Below, one piece after another: positions 19,797-29,508 of a stretch of DNA of 64,000 nt. Position 1 is the stretch's first letter; every line of letters starts with the position of its first letter. A model generated the notes under the pieces. The model saw only the letters and a list, made by a program, of their open reading frames with translations. It made no database searches and was not told the DNA's origin. The stretch comes from Maritalea porphyrae (GTDB taxonomy: Bacteria; Pseudomonadota; Alphaproteobacteria; Rhizobiales; Devosiaceae): positions 248,001 to 312,000 of the forward strand of contig NZ_JAPWGX010000001.1 in assembly GCF_027213965.1 (NCBI RefSeq), written 5' to 3'. Position numbers and translations under genes: made by a program.

Positions 19797-20867
19797 CTAA
19801 AACTGCACTTTCAGCTCAGCCAGAACGCCATATCGCCAAAGCGAAAACGCGTCGATCCGCTCTGGCGTCAAATAGTATGTCCCACCCGTACTTGGGCCAA
19901 TATCGTAAGTACCATCAGAATTACTGTCGACAGGGGCTGTAACATCCGCAAGGCCGTAAACAAGGTTGCCCTGCCCGCGAAGGTATGTTGCGCGCCCGCC
20001 AACACGAACTGCAACATTATCGGTGACGTTGTAGCCAACCATCACGTCAGCTGCACCACCCCATCCAGAACCATCAAATTTTGACTCGGTCGCTTTGTAG
20101 GTTGTGTAGCCACCACTGGTGATTGGTGCAAAACTATGCCCACCCAGGATTCCCGAAAGGGATGCATAAGGAATTGCAGCAACTTCCGCTGTCACATCAA
20201 AGCTTCCCGCCACAGCCTTAGTCGAAAGACCCAAACGCAACGCGTTGATGTTCAAAGTGTGATCAGCATGTTCAACTGGTACAAAAAAGCTACTGGTGCC
20301 CGTCGTCCAAGACAATGATGAATTGTCTTTAATCGGACGGTATTCGGCACCGCCAATTGTTGGCGCATCATTTAGATATTGATAGCCCACAAAGCCACCA
20401 AATGTAGCGCCAACATCATCGTTGCCAAGCTTTACCGGCATATAACCGAAATCAGCAACCGCATAAGCCATATTACCAAGCGTTGTTTGTCCGCTTGTTA
20501 GGCCATTGTCATAGCTAGCATCTAAATGAACTGAATATCCGCCATATACGTTTAGATAGGTATCAGTTGCCAAATCGTTCAGACGTAGAAAGACTTCGCC
20601 AAACTGCGTGGTGTCGTTGGTGCTACCGTTGGTCGCAGGGACGATTATTCCGGAATTGTTTAGGCCACTGGTTGAAATAGAGCTTCCACCACGCGAATAG
20701 TGGTAGCGCAAACCAGCTTCAAATTCCATCAGCGGATCGGTAGGCTCGTCCCAACTGTTGTAGCTGCCGCGCATATCTGCTGGATAATCCAAGTCTGCTG
20801 CAAGTGCGGTGCTTGCGCTCACCATTGCCGCAACACTTACCAAAATACCTAAACCAACATGCCGCAT
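19797..20867 (-). CDS. Outer-membrane beta-barrel protein (porin-like)
   Basis: A signal peptide (MRHVGLGILVSVAAMVSASTALAA) leads into about 330 residues of alternating polar and aromatic residues. The protein ends in ELKVQF, with the terminal Phe recognised by the Bam complex. Segments such as MEFEAGLRYHYSRGG and ADVMVGYNVTDNVAVRVGGRATYLRG are amphipathic barrel strands. ATG at 20867 follows GGAG. I do not recognise a close named family; it is consistent with alphaproteobacterial outer-membrane proteins of the Omp25/31 style but larger. It is monocistronic. Confidence 0.85.
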   Translation of the reverse strand: MRHVGLGILVSVAAMVSASTALAADLDYPADMRGSYNSWDEPTDPLMEFEAGLRYHYSRGGSSISTSGLNNSGIIVPATNGSTNDTTQFGEVFLRLNDLATDTYLNVYGGYSVHLDASYDNGLTSGQTTLGNMAYAVADFGYMPVKLGNDDVGATFGGFVGYQYLNDAPTIGGAEYRPIKDNSSLSWTTGTSSFFVPVEHADHTLNINALRLGLSTKAVAGSFDVTAEVAAIPYASLSGILGGHSFAPITSGGYTTYKATESKFDGSGWGGAADVMVGYNVTDNVAVRVGGRATYLRGQGNLVYGLADVTAPVDSNSDGTYDIGPSTGGTYYLTPERIDAFSLWRYGVLAELKVQF

Positions 20868-20966
20868 GGCCAACTCCAATTGCGTAAATCAAATCACTCC
20901 TGAGTATTTATGGTTGATTAAGGTTAAGGGGGCACTAAAACTGTCTTAACAAATTGATAATGCAAC

Positions 20967-20997
20967 AAAAAACACCGCCCCCTTTTGAGGAGCGGTG
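20967..20997 (-). terminator. Rho-independent terminator of the DAHP synthase gene
   Basis: On the minus strand CACCGCTCCT (20997-20988) pairs imperfectly with GGGGGCGGTG (20982-20973) and is followed by TTTTTTG. It lies 30 nt beyond the stop codon. Confidence 0.8.
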
Positions 20998-21026
20998 CGA
21001 AATTCTTTTATTTGAGTTCTTGTGGC

Positions 21027-22406
21027 TTAGATAGCTGCCAAATTGCGTGGCCGCACGGGGCGCTGATGATCTTGCATTTCTTCAGCAACCAAAAATGCCA
21101 ACTCAAGTGCTTGTGAAGCATTCAAGCGTGGGTCGCAATGGGTGTGGTAGCGGCTTTCAAGGTCCGCTTCTGTTACCGCTGAAGACCCACCAACGCATTC
21201 AGTAACGTCTGCGCCAGTCATTTCCACATGCACACCACCCGCGTAGGTGCCGAGTTGACGATGCACCTCAAAGAAGCTTTTCACTTCAGAAAGCACCAAA
21301 TCAAATGGCCGTGTTTTATAGCCGGTAGACGCTTTGACCGTATTGCCGTGCATGGGGTCACATGACCAAACAACGGTGCGGCCTTCGCTTTTTACCAGTT
21401 CCACCAAACGTGGCAGTTCATCGTTGATTTTTTCTGCGCCAAAACGCGTAATCAATGTCAAACGGCCAGCTTCGTTTTCAGGATTAAGCTTGTCCAAAAG
21501 ACGTTTTAAGTCGTCATTCGTAAGCGATGGGCCACATTTCAAGCCAATCGGGTTTTTGATGCCCGAGAAGAATTCTACGTGAGCCTCGTCAACGTCGCGT
21601 GTGCGATCGCCGATCCACAACATGTGGCCAGAAGTTGCATACCAATCGTTGGTGATTGAGTCGCGGCGCGTGAAGGCCTGCTCATATCCAAGCAATAGCG
21701 CTTCATGGCTGGTGTAAAACTTAGTTTCACGCAGTTGCTGTGTGTTTTCAGCGTTGATGCCGAGCGCACGCATGAAGTCAATTGCGTCGTCAATCTTCTT
21801 CGCTACCGCGTCATACTGATTGTATGAATTGGTGTCCTTAATGAACTCCATGGTCCATTCATGGGTGCGTTCTAGGTTGGCATAGCCACCGGACGCAAAA
21901 GCGCGGATTAAATTCAACGTTGCCGCTGACTGGCGATAAGCCATTGTCATGCGGTTGGGGTCTGGCACGCGTGAAGCTTCATCAAAATCGATGCCGTTGA
22001 TAATGTCGCCGCGATAGCTTGGCAGGGTTACACCATCAATGGTTTCATTGTCTGCCGACCGGGGCTTGGCAAATTGACCAGCGACACGCCCGACTTTTAC
22101 AACAGGTTTTGACCCGCCAGACGTTAGAACGACTGCCATTTGCAAAAAGACACGGAAGAAGTCTCGAATATGGTCCGCATGGTGCTCTGCAAAGCTCTCT
22201 GCGCAATCGCCGCCTTGAAGCAAGAATGCTTTACCATGGGCTACATCTGCCAATTGAGCTTTTAATCCGCGCGTTTCGCCTGCAAATACGAGGGGCGGAA
22301 ATGATGAAAGGCGCTCTTCAACAGCTGCCAGTTCCGCCTTATCTGGATAAGCCGGAACCTGGCGGATGTCTTTCGATCTCCAGCTATCAGGTGTCCAGTT
22401 ACTCAT
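21027..22406 (-). CDS. 3-deoxy-7-phosphoheptulonate synthase, class II
   Basis: This 459-residue enzyme condenses phosphoenolpyruvate and erythrose 4-phosphate, the first step of the shikimate pathway. It shows the class II (plant/AroA-II type) signatures [11 protein letters not shown] near residue 65, [17 protein letters not shown] near 105, [11 protein letters not shown], and the metal-binding CDPMHGNT near 350, with VHVEMTG later. ATG at 22406 matches the usual [10 protein letters not shown] start; the upstream in-frame TTG at 22424 is unlikely. It stands alone between a terminator and a divergent transporter gene. Confidence 0.96.
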   Translation of the reverse strand: MSNWTPDSWRSKDIRQVPAYPDKAELAAVEERLSSFPPLVFAGETRGLKAQLADVAHGKAFLLQGGDCAESFAEHHADHIRDFFRVFLQMAVVLTSGGSKPVVKVGRVAGQFAKPRSADNETIDGVTLPSYRGDIINGIDFDEASRVPDPNRMTMAYRQSAATLNLIRAFASGGYANLERTHEWTMEFIKDTNSYNQYDAVAKKIDDAIDFMRALGINAENTQQLRETKFYTSHEALLLGYEQAFTRRDSITNDWYATSGHMLWIGDRTRDVDEAHVEFFSGIKNPIGLKCGPSLTNDDLKRLLDKLNPENEAGRLTLITRFGAEKINDELPRLVELVKSEGRTVVWSCDPMHGNTVKASTGYKTRPFDLVLSEVKSFFEVHRQLGTYAGGVHVEMTGADVTECVGGSSAVTEADLESRYHTHCDPRLNASQALELAFLVAEEMQDHQRPVRPRNLAAI

Positions 22407-22532
22407 TGTTCTACTCGCTTTCACATCTAAATTGATTATTTAACCCGAAGGATTTAGCAAACTTTTGCCGCGCAAACTAGTAACGAATGGCAAAACTTGA
22501 CCAATTTCATACTAAAAGCGACCTTCCACCAC

Positions 22533-22547
22533 ATTCTTATAAAGAAT
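22533..22547. promoter_or_regulatory. Interrupted palindrome upstream of the VIT-type transporter
   Basis: ATTCTT-ATA-AAGAAT sits 54 nt before the probable start of the iron/manganese transporter, in the divergent promoter region. It resembles a dimeric-regulator site, but I cannot match it to a known iron box. Confidence 0.3.
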
Positions 22548-22600
22548 CGCCATGTTATTGTCTGACAAAGAGAAGTTTAGAGGAGCAATTTGGAACCAAT

Positions 22601-23332
22601 ATGCGTCAACTTGATCATAAGCACTCCAAAGAGGCCATTCACCAACGATTGAGCAATGGTCCAAAAATCTCCTACTTACGTGATTGGATATACGGCGGCA
22701 TCGACGGGGCCGTAACAACTTTTGCGATTGTCGCTGGTGTGGTCGGCGCGGAATTATCTGCTGCAATCGTTTTAATTCTAGGTGTCGCGAATTTGCTCGC
22801 AGACGGCTTTTCCATGGCCGCGTCTAATTACTCTGGCACCAAAGCGGAAATCGACGATTACAAACGCGTACGTGCAGCCGAAATTCGTCACATCACGGAC
22901 CACCCTGAAGGGGAGCGAGAAGAACTGCGTCAGATTTTTTCCGCCAAAGGGTTTGAAGGGGCTGAGCTAGACGAAATTGTGCATTTGGTCACAAACAACC
23001 AAGAAATGTGGATTGAAGTGATGTTGACTGAGGAATACGGCATTTCAGCTGTACAGCGATCACCCGCCAGAGCGGCATTCGCCACATTCATGGCCTTCAT
23101 TATTTGTGGAGCGGTTCCACTTGTGCCCTACCTATTTGGCCTACCCGCAAGTGCCGTCCTTGCAGCTGTGATGACTGGCTTTGTGTTTTTAGCAATCGGC
23201 GCTGCCAAATCATTATGGTCTACAGCTACGTGGTATATGAGTGCCTTAGAAACATTTGCAATTGGCATGTTGGCCGCAGGGCTGGCTTATGCGGTGGGCG
23301 CATTGCTGAAAACGGCCTTTGGTGTCGCTTGA
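22601..23332 (+). CDS. VIT1/CCC1-family divalent metal transporter
   Basis: The protein (about 243 residues from ATG 22601) has five predicted membrane helices. TM1 (YGGIDGAVTTFAIVAGVVGA) and TM2 (VLILGVANLLADGFSMAASNY) carry the family's polar Asp and Gly residues. A long Glu-rich cytosolic helical hairpin (EIDDYKRVRAAEIRHI to EVMLTEEYGI) binds metal in VIT1 homologues. TM3-5 follow. The frame is open upstream to 22487, but no start there has a ribosome site; AGGAG lies 16 nt before this ATG, so the start is not certain. It probably moves Fe2+ or Mn2+ out of the cytoplasm. Confidence 0.9.
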   Translation: MRQLDHKHSKEAIHQRLSNGPKISYLRDWIYGGIDGAVTTFAIVAGVVGAELSAAIVLILGVANLLADGFSMAASNYSGTKAEIDDYKRVRAAEIRHITDHPEGEREELRQIFSAKGFEGAELDEIVHLVTNNQEMWIEVMLTEEYGISAVQRSPARAAFATFMAFIICGAVPLVPYLFGLPASAVLAAVMTGFVFLAIGAAKSLWSTATWYMSALETFAIGMLAAGLAYAVGALLKTAFGVA

Positions 23333-23647
23333 TTGAGGAACTTGGGTCAACTTCGTTTTGAGCGCCGGGCATTGCATACAACACGCAACAGACCTTTCAG
23401 CCATCAAACCAAAGCTTACCCAAATCCAGGAGGTTGCCGCAAAGACAACCCTAGGCTCTGCATAGTGGGTGGACACCTTTTTGATGCGCAATCCAGTCCA
23501 ACACATCCTTAAAAGGGCACTGGTCGGTGTTTGCGCACCAAAAGCAAAAGTTCAGTTCCTGTCCATTTACAAGGCAGCGCAGTTGAACCTGGCAAAAATT
23601 CAAAAGTTTGAACCGCGCATCCTTAAGTCGATTGACAAGACAATGCG
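23333..23647. other. 315-bp interval with no recognisable gene
   Basis: Between the VIT-type gene and gor I see short open frames on both strands but no ribosome site or known motif. The plus strand holds 60 codons ending at 23651. A minus-strand frame shows a Cys-rich stretch (NFCFWCANTDQCPFKD) with no ATG start. Either could be a degenerate or unrecognised small gene. Confidence 0.4.
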
Positions 23648-25033
23648 CTAGCTCTGGCGCTCCCCGTTTTCAATGACATAGCTCGGCGCTTTTAAAGTCA
23701 CCAGTTCTTCAGCGGCGGTTGGGTGCACGGCGATCGTTCGATCAAAGTCTGCCTTTGTCGCCCCCATCGAAACTGCAATGCCGACCATTTGGATCATTTC
23801 ACCGGACGATGGGCCAACGATATGTACGCCCAACACTTCGTCAGTTTCGCCATCCGTGATCAGCTTAAACATCATTTTTTCGGGACGTGTGGTCAGTGTG
23901 TTTTGCATCGGGCGGAAAGTTGACACATAAACGTTGACCTTCGCGCGACTTGACGCCGCATCATGTTCCGTCAACCCAACAGTGCCGATTTCGGGCTCGG
24001 AAAACACAGCCGTTGGAATAAGCGAGTGGTCCACGGCCATTGGATTATTGTTGTAAACTGTTTCTACAAAAGCCGCCCCTTCCCGAATGGCGACAGGGGT
24101 AAGTGCAGCACGGTTTGTCACATCTCCAACGGCATAGATTGATGGACAACTGGTTTGAGAATAAGCGTCAACGTGGATGGCACGACCAGCGTTGAGTTTT
24201 ACATCAGCTGTTTCAAGCCCCAAGCCTTCAATGTTTGGAACACGGCCAGTTGCAAACATCACTTCGCCGAAATCGACGACTTCTCCGGTTGAAAAACTAA
24301 CGTCAATATTGCCCGAAGCACAGCGATCCATCCGCGTGATTTCACTCTCTAGCTTGATTGTAACGCCCCGCGCTTTCATCTGCTCCGCAACCATATCGCG
24401 TACGTCAGAATCAAAACCGCGCAATATTTGGTCGCCGCGATAGAGCAATGTTGTTTCAACACCCAGCCCGGCAAAAATGCCCGCGAATTCGACGGCAATA
24501 TAGCCACCGCCATTGACCAATATTTTCTTAGGCAGCTGTTTGATATGGAAAGCCTCATTCGAGGTGATGCCCATTTCAGCGCCTGGGATATTGGGCACAA
24601 ATGGACGTCCACCGGTCGCGACAAGAATTCGATCCGCTCTCAATTCTTGGTTGGCTTTGGCAAGCTTGACGCTTGTTGGGCCCGTAATGACACCACGGTC
24701 GCGAATGATCTCGACGTTTGCCCCACCCAAAATGTTTCCATAGATGCCTTCAAGCCGATCAATCTCTTTGTCTTTGTTGGCCAACAATGTGCCCCAATCA
24801 AACTTGGGCTCGCCAAAAGACCACCCAAAGCTCTGAGCGACTTCAAATTGTTCTGGATAGCGACTGGCCAAAACGAAAAGCTTCTTTGGCACACATCCTC
24901 GAATAACGCATGTGCCACCCAGCCGATATTCCTCGATGATCGCGACTTTTGCGCCGTAGGTTGAAGCCATTCGCGCGGCCCGAACACCACCAGAACCGGC
25001 ACCGATGACAACAAGATCATAATGAGTGGACAT
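23648..25033 (-). CDS. gor: Glutathione-disulfide reductase
   Basis: This 461-residue flavoprotein reduces oxidised glutathione with NADPH. FAD binding is by VIGAGSGGVRAARMAS at residue 10, and the redox-active disulfide is in GGTCVIRGCVPKK near residue 43. NADPH binding is in VNGGGYIAVEFAGIFAGLG near 175, with Arg residues following. The C-terminal dimerisation domain has the catalytic His in VHPTAAEELVTL. ATG at 25033 follows GGAGAAACGC; an in-frame TTG lies 12 nt upstream. It shares the minus strand with the rpiA group but a terminator separates them. It maintains the glutathione used by the frmA/fghA pathway elsewhere in the window. Confidence 0.97.
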   Translation of the reverse strand: MSTHYDLVVIGAGSGGVRAARMASTYGAKVAIIEEYRLGGTCVIRGCVPKKLFVLASRYPEQFEVAQSFGWSFGEPKFDWGTLLANKDKEIDRLEGIYGNILGGANVEIIRDRGVITGPTSVKLAKANQELRADRILVATGGRPFVPNIPGAEMGITSNEAFHIKQLPKKILVNGGGYIAVEFAGIFAGLGVETTLLYRGDQILRGFDSDVRDMVAEQMKARGVTIKLESEITRMDRCASGNIDVSFSTGEVVDFGEVMFATGRVPNIEGLGLETADVKLNAGRAIHVDAYSQTSCPSIYAVGDVTNRAALTPVAIREGAAFVETVYNNNPMAVDHSLIPTAVFSEPEIGTVGLTEHDAASSRAKVNVYVSTFRPMQNTLTTRPEKMMFKLITDGETDEVLGVHIVGPSSGEMIQMVGIAVSMGATKADFDRTIAVHPTAAEELVTLKAPSYVIENGERQS

Positions 25034-25076
25034 GCGTTTCTCCAAATTTCATCTATGTTTGCGCCCGATTGACCAC

Positions 25077-25107
25077 AAAAAAGCCCCGCATACAAGATGC
25101 GAGGCTT
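25077..25107 (-). terminator. Rho-independent terminator after the DUF2059 gene
   Basis: AAGCC.TCGCAT and its complement form an 11-position stem with one mismatch (25107-25097 with 25091-25081, minus strand). It is followed by TTTTTT. It lies between the DUF2059 stop and gor. Confidence 0.85.
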
Positions 25108-25133
25108 CACGAATTCGGGAACTGGGTTATCGA

Positions 25134-25637
25134 CTAAATGTCGAAACCACGTTCTTTCAAAAGCGTGCGTAACTTAATCGCAATCTCGGTTTCCAAGTTG
25201 GATTTCCAAATCATGGCCGCCGATTCAATGTTTTTGCCGATGTCTTGGTTGTTCGCGAGGAGTTTTTGCCCAACGGCTGTCTCATAGAAAGCAATAATTT
25301 CGTTCAGCTCTTCAACTGAAAACCGCACAGCGTAAATACGAGCAAAACTATCGTGAAGCTCATTATTTCCATCAAAATAACTTGTGGCCACGTCTTTTGC
25401 CGCGGTTGCAATGGATGCCGCTATGGCTGGGTTTTGCTGAACCAAGAAATCCATGGATTTTTTTGATGTGTCCACGATGATCCGTTCATAAAGATGCCCG
25501 GTGTCTGTCATCGCGACATATTTTTTGGCCAGGGCCAGATGCTCTGGTCCTATTTCTTGCGCATGTGCGCTAAATGACAGCATTAATGCCGCGCCAGCAG
25601 CAATCGCCCAAGTCGACAGGTTTTTCAAACTAGTCAT
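25134..25637 (-). CDS. DUF2059 domain periplasmic protein
   Basis: A signal peptide (LSTWAIAAGAALMLSFSAHA) precedes a helical DUF2059 domain of about 140 residues with the typical C-terminal SVEELNEIIAFYETAVGQKLL segment. The family is widespread in proteobacterial periplasms and has no known function. Two ATG codons 9 nt apart are possible; the second (25637) has AAGGA 8 nt upstream and is preferred over 25646. It starts 14 nt after the rpiA stop, so the two are cotranscribed. Confidence 0.88.
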   Translation of the reverse strand: MTSLKNLSTWAIAAGAALMLSFSAHAQEIGPEHLALAKKYVAMTDTGHLYERIIVDTSKKSMDFLVQQNPAIAASIATAAKDVATSYFDGNNELHDSFARIYAVRFSVEELNEIIAFYETAVGQKLLANNQDIGKNIESAAMIWKSNLETEIAIKLRTLLKERGFDI

Positions 25638-25651
25638 GAATTCCATCCTTA

Positions 25652-26350
25652 TTAAACTGTTCCACCCAGCTCAACGACACCATCGGGGCTCGCTAAATAG
25701 GCAGCTGAACACATATCCAAGAAAAGTCCATGCTGGACAACTCCAGGCACATTCAGCAAAGCGTTTGACAATGCTTTTGCATCGGAAATAAGGCCAAATG
25801 ATGCATCTAGAATAAAATGCCCGCCATCGGTTTCAAAAGCTTGTCCACCCTTTGTTTGGCGTAGTGCCAAGCCGCCTTGCGCTGCGAATTCATCCATGAT
25901 GGTTTGGACAAGTTTTGTGGTTGCGCCTAACCCGAACTTGTTCACTTCTATCGGCAATGGAAACGCACCCAAATGATCTACCATTTTGCTTGTATCCGCG
26001 ATCACGACCATTTTGGCGGAAGCGGCCGCGACAATTTTCTCGCGTAGCAATGCGCCACCACCACCTTTGATCAGGTATTTGTTGGCGTCGATTTCATCTG
26101 CGCCATCAACAGTAACGTCTAACGAGTCAATTTCATCCAATGTTGTAAGCGGGATGTTCAGTGAGCGCGCTTGCGCTGCTGTGACTTCTGAGGTTGGCAC
26201 GCAAATGCATTCAAAACCGTTGGCGACTTCAGCGCCCAGATAGTCAACAAAGTGCTTTGCAGTAGATCCTGTTCCCAGGCCGATGCGCATGCCCGAACGG
26301 ACCTCTTGCATTGCCGCTTTTGCCGCTTGCTTCTTCAGTTCGTCGCTCAT
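25652..26350 (-). CDS. rpiA: Ribose-5-phosphate isomerase A
   Basis: This 232-residue enzyme interconverts ribose 5-phosphate and ribulose 5-phosphate. Family motifs are [16 protein letters not shown] near residue 25, [29 protein letters not shown] near 80-108 with catalytic Asp, Glu and Lys, and the DGGHFILDA motif. Length and order are normal. It is the first gene of a two-gene unit with the DUF2059 protein. The 26351-26559 interval upstream is A+T-rich and holds divergent promoter space. Confidence 0.97.
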   Translation of the reverse strand: MSDELKKQAAKAAMQEVRSGMRIGLGTGSTAKHFVDYLGAEVANGFECICVPTSEVTAAQARSLNIPLTTLDEIDSLDVTVDGADEIDANKYLIKGGGGALLREKIVAAASAKMVVIADTSKMVDHLGAFPLPIEVNKFGLGATTKLVQTIMDEFAAQGGLALRQTKGGQAFETDGGHFILDASFGLISDAKALSNALLNVPGVVQHGLFLDMCSAAYLASPDGVVELGGTV

Positions 26351-26559
26351 CTCATTCTACCTTTGTCCAGCACTTGCAATTGGTTTTTGCGCCACATAAC
26401 AAGTCAGACGACACAATCACAATGTTTTTATGTTGTTTATTACAAAAAATTGGAACAATGGAAATTGCGCAAACGATGTATTAACCATAATATCCCATTG
26501 CTGGAATATATGTTGGCATGACGCTCGTGCGGTGAGCGCTGGAGCTTGAGGAATTTGAG

Positions 26560-27153
26560 ATGAGACTATTAAAACTAGGAACGGCAGTCCTGATGTCGAT
26601 CATGATGCTGTCCATGATAACGACAACAGCACAGGCCAAGCGCGTGTACGACCATGTTACAAAGGAATGGTACGATACTGACGATGTGACGCGCGGCGCA
26701 CGCGGTGGCTCCAAAGTTAAGCGACAAGAAGTTGCTTATGAAACAAAGCTTGCTAAGGGCACCATCATCGTTGAAACGTCCGAACGTCGCCTTTACCTCG
26801 TTCTAGGCAACGGTCGCGCAATGAAGTACGGCGTGGGCGTGGGCCGTGATGGGTTCCGTTGGTCTGGCACGCATCGGATTACACGCAAAGCGGAATGGCC
26901 AGGTTGGACACCACCACCTGCTATGCGCAAACGGGTTCCTGGCTTGCCAGCCTATATGCCTGGCGGCCCAAAGAACCCGCTCGGCGCACGCGCTCTTTAT
27001 ATTGGAAGCACAATTTATCGACTTCACGGCACTTCAGAGCCTTGGACAATTGGTCAGGCTGTATCATCGGGCTGCATCCGATTGACCAACAATGATATTG
27101 TTGACTTGTACAATCGGGCAAAAGTGGGAGCGCGCGTTATCGTTCGCCACTAG
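26560..27153 (+). CDS. L,D-transpeptidase (YkuD domain)
   Basis: This 197-residue secreted enzyme has a signal peptide (LMSIMMLSMITTTAQA) followed by a YkuD domain. The catalytic signature is HGTSEPWTIGQAVSSGCIRLTNNDI, split here as HGTSEP at about residue 153 and SSGCIR with the nucleophile Cys near residue 171. Such enzymes form 3-3 peptidoglycan cross-links or attach outer-membrane proteins to peptidoglycan, the main envelope tether in Hyphomicrobiales. ATG follows GAGGAATTTGAG. It is transcribed alone and ends at a clear terminator. Confidence 0.94.
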   Translation: MRLLKLGTAVLMSIMMLSMITTTAQAKRVYDHVTKEWYDTDDVTRGARGGSKVKRQEVAYETKLAKGTIIVETSERRLYLVLGNGRAMKYGVGVGRDGFRWSGTHRITRKAEWPGWTPPPAMRKRVPGLPAYMPGGPKNPLGARALYIGSTIYRLHGTSEPWTIGQAVSSGCIRLTNNDIVDLYNRAKVGARVIVRH

Positions 27154-27177
27154 CCAATACTCATCACCAAGAATTGA

Positions 27178-27211
27178 AGGCCGTCGCTTTTAAAGTGCGC
27201 GGCCTTTTTTT
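27178..27211 (+). terminator. Rho-independent terminator after the L,D-transpeptidase
   Basis: AGGCCG and CGGCCT arms with inner CGCTTT/AAAGTGCG pairing form a hairpin followed by seven T residues. Confidence 0.85.
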
Positions 27212-27256
27212 ATGAGCCGATTGCCAAGCGACGTTCCACTGCATAAACTTATTCAC

Positions 27257-28270
27257 ATGAAAACAAACGAAACCACCGGACGCCCGCTCATTGATAGGTT
27301 TGGGCGACATGTTGAGTATTTGCGCATCTCAGTGACTGATCGCTGTGACTTTCGATGCACGTACTGCATGTCCGAAAACATGAGTTTTTTGCCAAAAAGT
27401 CAGATACTTAGCCTTGAAGAAATAGAGACTATCGCTTTAGCGTTCATCTCGCGGGGGGTCAAAAAGCTAAGGTTGACCGGTGGAGAGCCTTTGGTGCGCC
27501 GGGGCATCATGAAACTTGTCGAGCGGCTGGGCAACCAATTGGGCGCGGGCCTTGAAGAATTGACGCTGACCACTAACGGCAGTCAGCTGCGCCGACATGC
27601 ACAAGCATTGTTTCAACATGGGGTCCGGCGAATCAATGTTTCGCTCGATACCCGCGATACGGCAAAATTCGCTGCCATCACGCGATGGGGGAAACTCTCT
27701 CAGGTACTTGATGGCATTGATGCAGCGCTTGAAGCTGGCTTGCACGTTAAGATCAACATGGTGGCGCTGCGCGGTGAGAATGACCACGAAATAGTGCCAA
27801 TGATGGAATGGGCACATCAAAAGGGCATGGACTTGACGCTAATCGAAACCATGCCGATGGGTTTGGTCGATATTGAACGGGCGGATCAATATTTGCCGCT
27901 AACTGAGGTACAGGAAAAACTGTCTCAGCAATTCACTTTAACGCAAGATCCGCACACAACGGGCGGGCCAGCACGCTATTTGCGCATTGCTGAAACCGGC
28001 GGAAGACTTGGGCTGATCACCCCCCTCACCCACAATTTTTGCGAAGGGTGTAACCGTGTGCGCATGACCGCCACCGGTGATTTATATTTGTGTTTGGGGC
28101 AAGACGACAAAGTGAGTTTGCGCGATCCATTGCGCGAAGGTGGCGTTGATGCGCTCAATTCGCTTTTTGATCACGCCATGGACATAAAGCCCAAAGGCCA
28201 TGACTTTGAAATTGACCGACAAAAGCCGCAGCGCAACGTGAAGCGACACATGTCGGTTACAGGTGGATGA
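27257..28270 (+). CDS. moaA: GTP 3',8-cyclase (molybdenum cofactor biosynthesis protein A)
   Basis: This radical SAM enzyme starts molybdopterin synthesis with MoaC. The N-terminal cluster motif is [14 protein letters not shown] near residue 25. The C-terminal cluster is [18 protein letters not shown] (Cys residues binding a second 4Fe-4S). The protein ends in the conserved ...TGG tail, whose terminal Gly residues insert in the active site. ATG at 27212 touches the T-run of the preceding terminator, so I place the start at ATG 27257. Neither has a strong ribosome site. Its 3' end faces the Lrp gene with 4 nt between stops. Confidence 0.94.
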   Translation: MKTNETTGRPLIDRFGRHVEYLRISVTDRCDFRCTYCMSENMSFLPKSQILSLEEIETIALAFISRGVKKLRLTGGEPLVRRGIMKLVERLGNQLGAGLEELTLTTNGSQLRRHAQALFQHGVRRINVSLDTRDTAKFAAITRWGKLSQVLDGIDAALEAGLHVKINMVALRGENDHEIVPMMEWAHQKGMDLTLIETMPMGLVDIERADQYLPLTEVQEKLSQQFTLTQDPHTTGGPARYLRIAETGGRLGLITPLTHNFCEGCNRVRMTATGDLYLCLGQDDKVSLRDPLREGGVDALNSLFDHAMDIKPKGHDFEIDRQKPQRNVKRHMSVTGG

Positions 28271-28274
28271 CCAT

Positions 28275-28751
28275 TTAGTCGTTTTTGTCTTCGACAAACT
28301 CCAACGGCAACGCCGTGGTATATTTGATTTGCTCCATTGCAAATGATGAACTGACGTCGCTCATAGACATTTGCGCAATCAGTTTTTGATAAAAGCGATC
28401 ATAATGGGCAATGTCGGGCACAACAACGCGCAACACATAGTCCACATCGCCACTCATGCGATAAAACTCAACAACTTCTTCGTGGGCTTCAACCACTGCT
28501 GCAAATTCTTTGAGCCATTTGTCGTGATGCTGGTTTGTGCGCACAGAAACAAACACTGTGACCCCGGCGTTTACTTTGGCAGGATCTAGAATGGCCACCC
28601 GGCGTTTGATGACCCCGTCTTCTTCCATCTTTTGAATACGGCGCCAACAAGGGGTTGTTGAAAGACCGACCTTTTTGCCGATTTCCGCCACTGGTGTCGT
28701 TGAGTCTTTTTGCAACAAGGCTAATATTTTGCGGTCAATCTTATCCAACAC
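28275..28751 (-). CDS. Lrp/AsnC-family transcriptional regulator
   Basis: This 158-residue protein has the Lrp HTH (LDKIDRKILALLQKDSTTPV, then KKVGLSTTPCWRRIQKMEEDGVI). An AsnC/RAM ligand-binding domain follows, with VVEFYRMSGDVDYVLRVVVPDI near residue 95. It starts with GTG at 28751, with GGAG 7 nt upstream; a nearby ATG is out of frame. Members respond to amino acids and control their metabolism. No target gene is adjacent, apart from the convergent moaA and a downstream-facing thermonuclease gene. Confidence 0.93.
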   Translation of the reverse strand: MLDKIDRKILALLQKDSTTPVAEIGKKVGLSTTPCWRRIQKMEEDGVIKRRVAILDPAKVNAGVTVFVSVRTNQHHDKWLKEFAAVVEAHEEVVEFYRMSGDVDYVLRVVVPDIAHYDRFYQKLIAQMSMSDVSSSFAMEQIKYTTALPLEFVEDKND

Positions 28752-28849
28752 ACCATTACTCCGGTTAGCAATTTTTCCTATTATGCTGGGATAACGTACG
28801 CTCTTTTAGCATGAACTTCAACATATTGAGTGAAGATGGGAATAGAATT

Positions 28850-29410
28850 TTACAATCCGAGCCATTCCAGTATCCAACCAAACGCGCTGACCCCTGAGCG
28901 GTCAGTGTCTGATTTACGCCGCCAGTCTTTGGGCCGCTCAAACTCACCCTGCCAAATGCCCAGCCGATTATTACGCGCAATTGCTTCATCAAAAGCATAA
29001 TCGCCAAAGCTGACGGCCCATCCATTTGTGACCATCCATTTTCCGATGTCTTTTCCGTCGACTTTGCAAACTGCCAACAGCCGACGATATTTGTCTTTGC
29101 CTTGGCTTGCGCAGTCGACCAGTCGTCCGTTAATTTGTGCTGTTAATGAATTTTTTGCATCCAAACCACACAGCCATTCTTTTCCGTTCACCCTACAAGG
29201 TTGGTCGAGTTCTGGCGCATCAATGCCAATAACTCTGATCTTTTGGCCCTCGATTTGCAGACTATCCCCATCAATAACACGCGCCAAGCCTCTGACTTCT
29301 CTTGTATTCTTCTGGTCGGCGACGACAACCATCCATATCAACGCCCCGCCAAATAAGAGCGCCATGGTCATCTTGGCAAAAAATTGCAGAATTTTGTAAA
29401 AACGTTGCAA
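28850..29410 (-). CDS. Thermonuclease-family (SNase-like) membrane-anchored protein
   Basis: One N-terminal helix (MTMALLFGGALIWMVVVA) is followed by an OB-fold nuclease domain. It carries RVIDGDSLQIEGQKIRVIGIDAPE (the calcium-binding Asp and the first catalytic Arg) and KDKYRRLLAVCKVDGKDI with the second Arg and Glu region. The domain ends ARNNRLGIWQGEFERPKDWR. It is likely a secreted or membrane-tethered sugar-nonspecific nuclease. The start shown is TTG at 29410; ATG at 29371 is an alternative that would still keep the helix. Confidence 0.88.
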   Translation of the reverse strand: MQRFYKILQFFAKMTMALLFGGALIWMVVVADQKNTREVRGLARVIDGDSLQIEGQKIRVIGIDAPELDQPCRVNGKEWLCGLDAKNSLTAQINGRLVDCASQGKDKYRRLLAVCKVDGKDIGKWMVTNGWAVSFGDYAFDEAIARNNRLGIWQGEFERPKDWRRKSDTDRSGVSAFGWILEWLGL

Positions 29411-29508
29411 CCAAACTGATCCGTAACGAGAGATTAACCAACATTGGCTAGTCTTTTGATAACAGAGAATTGCGCTAAGCGCCGGACAATTTGTGAGTAT
29501 TGCGTTTC

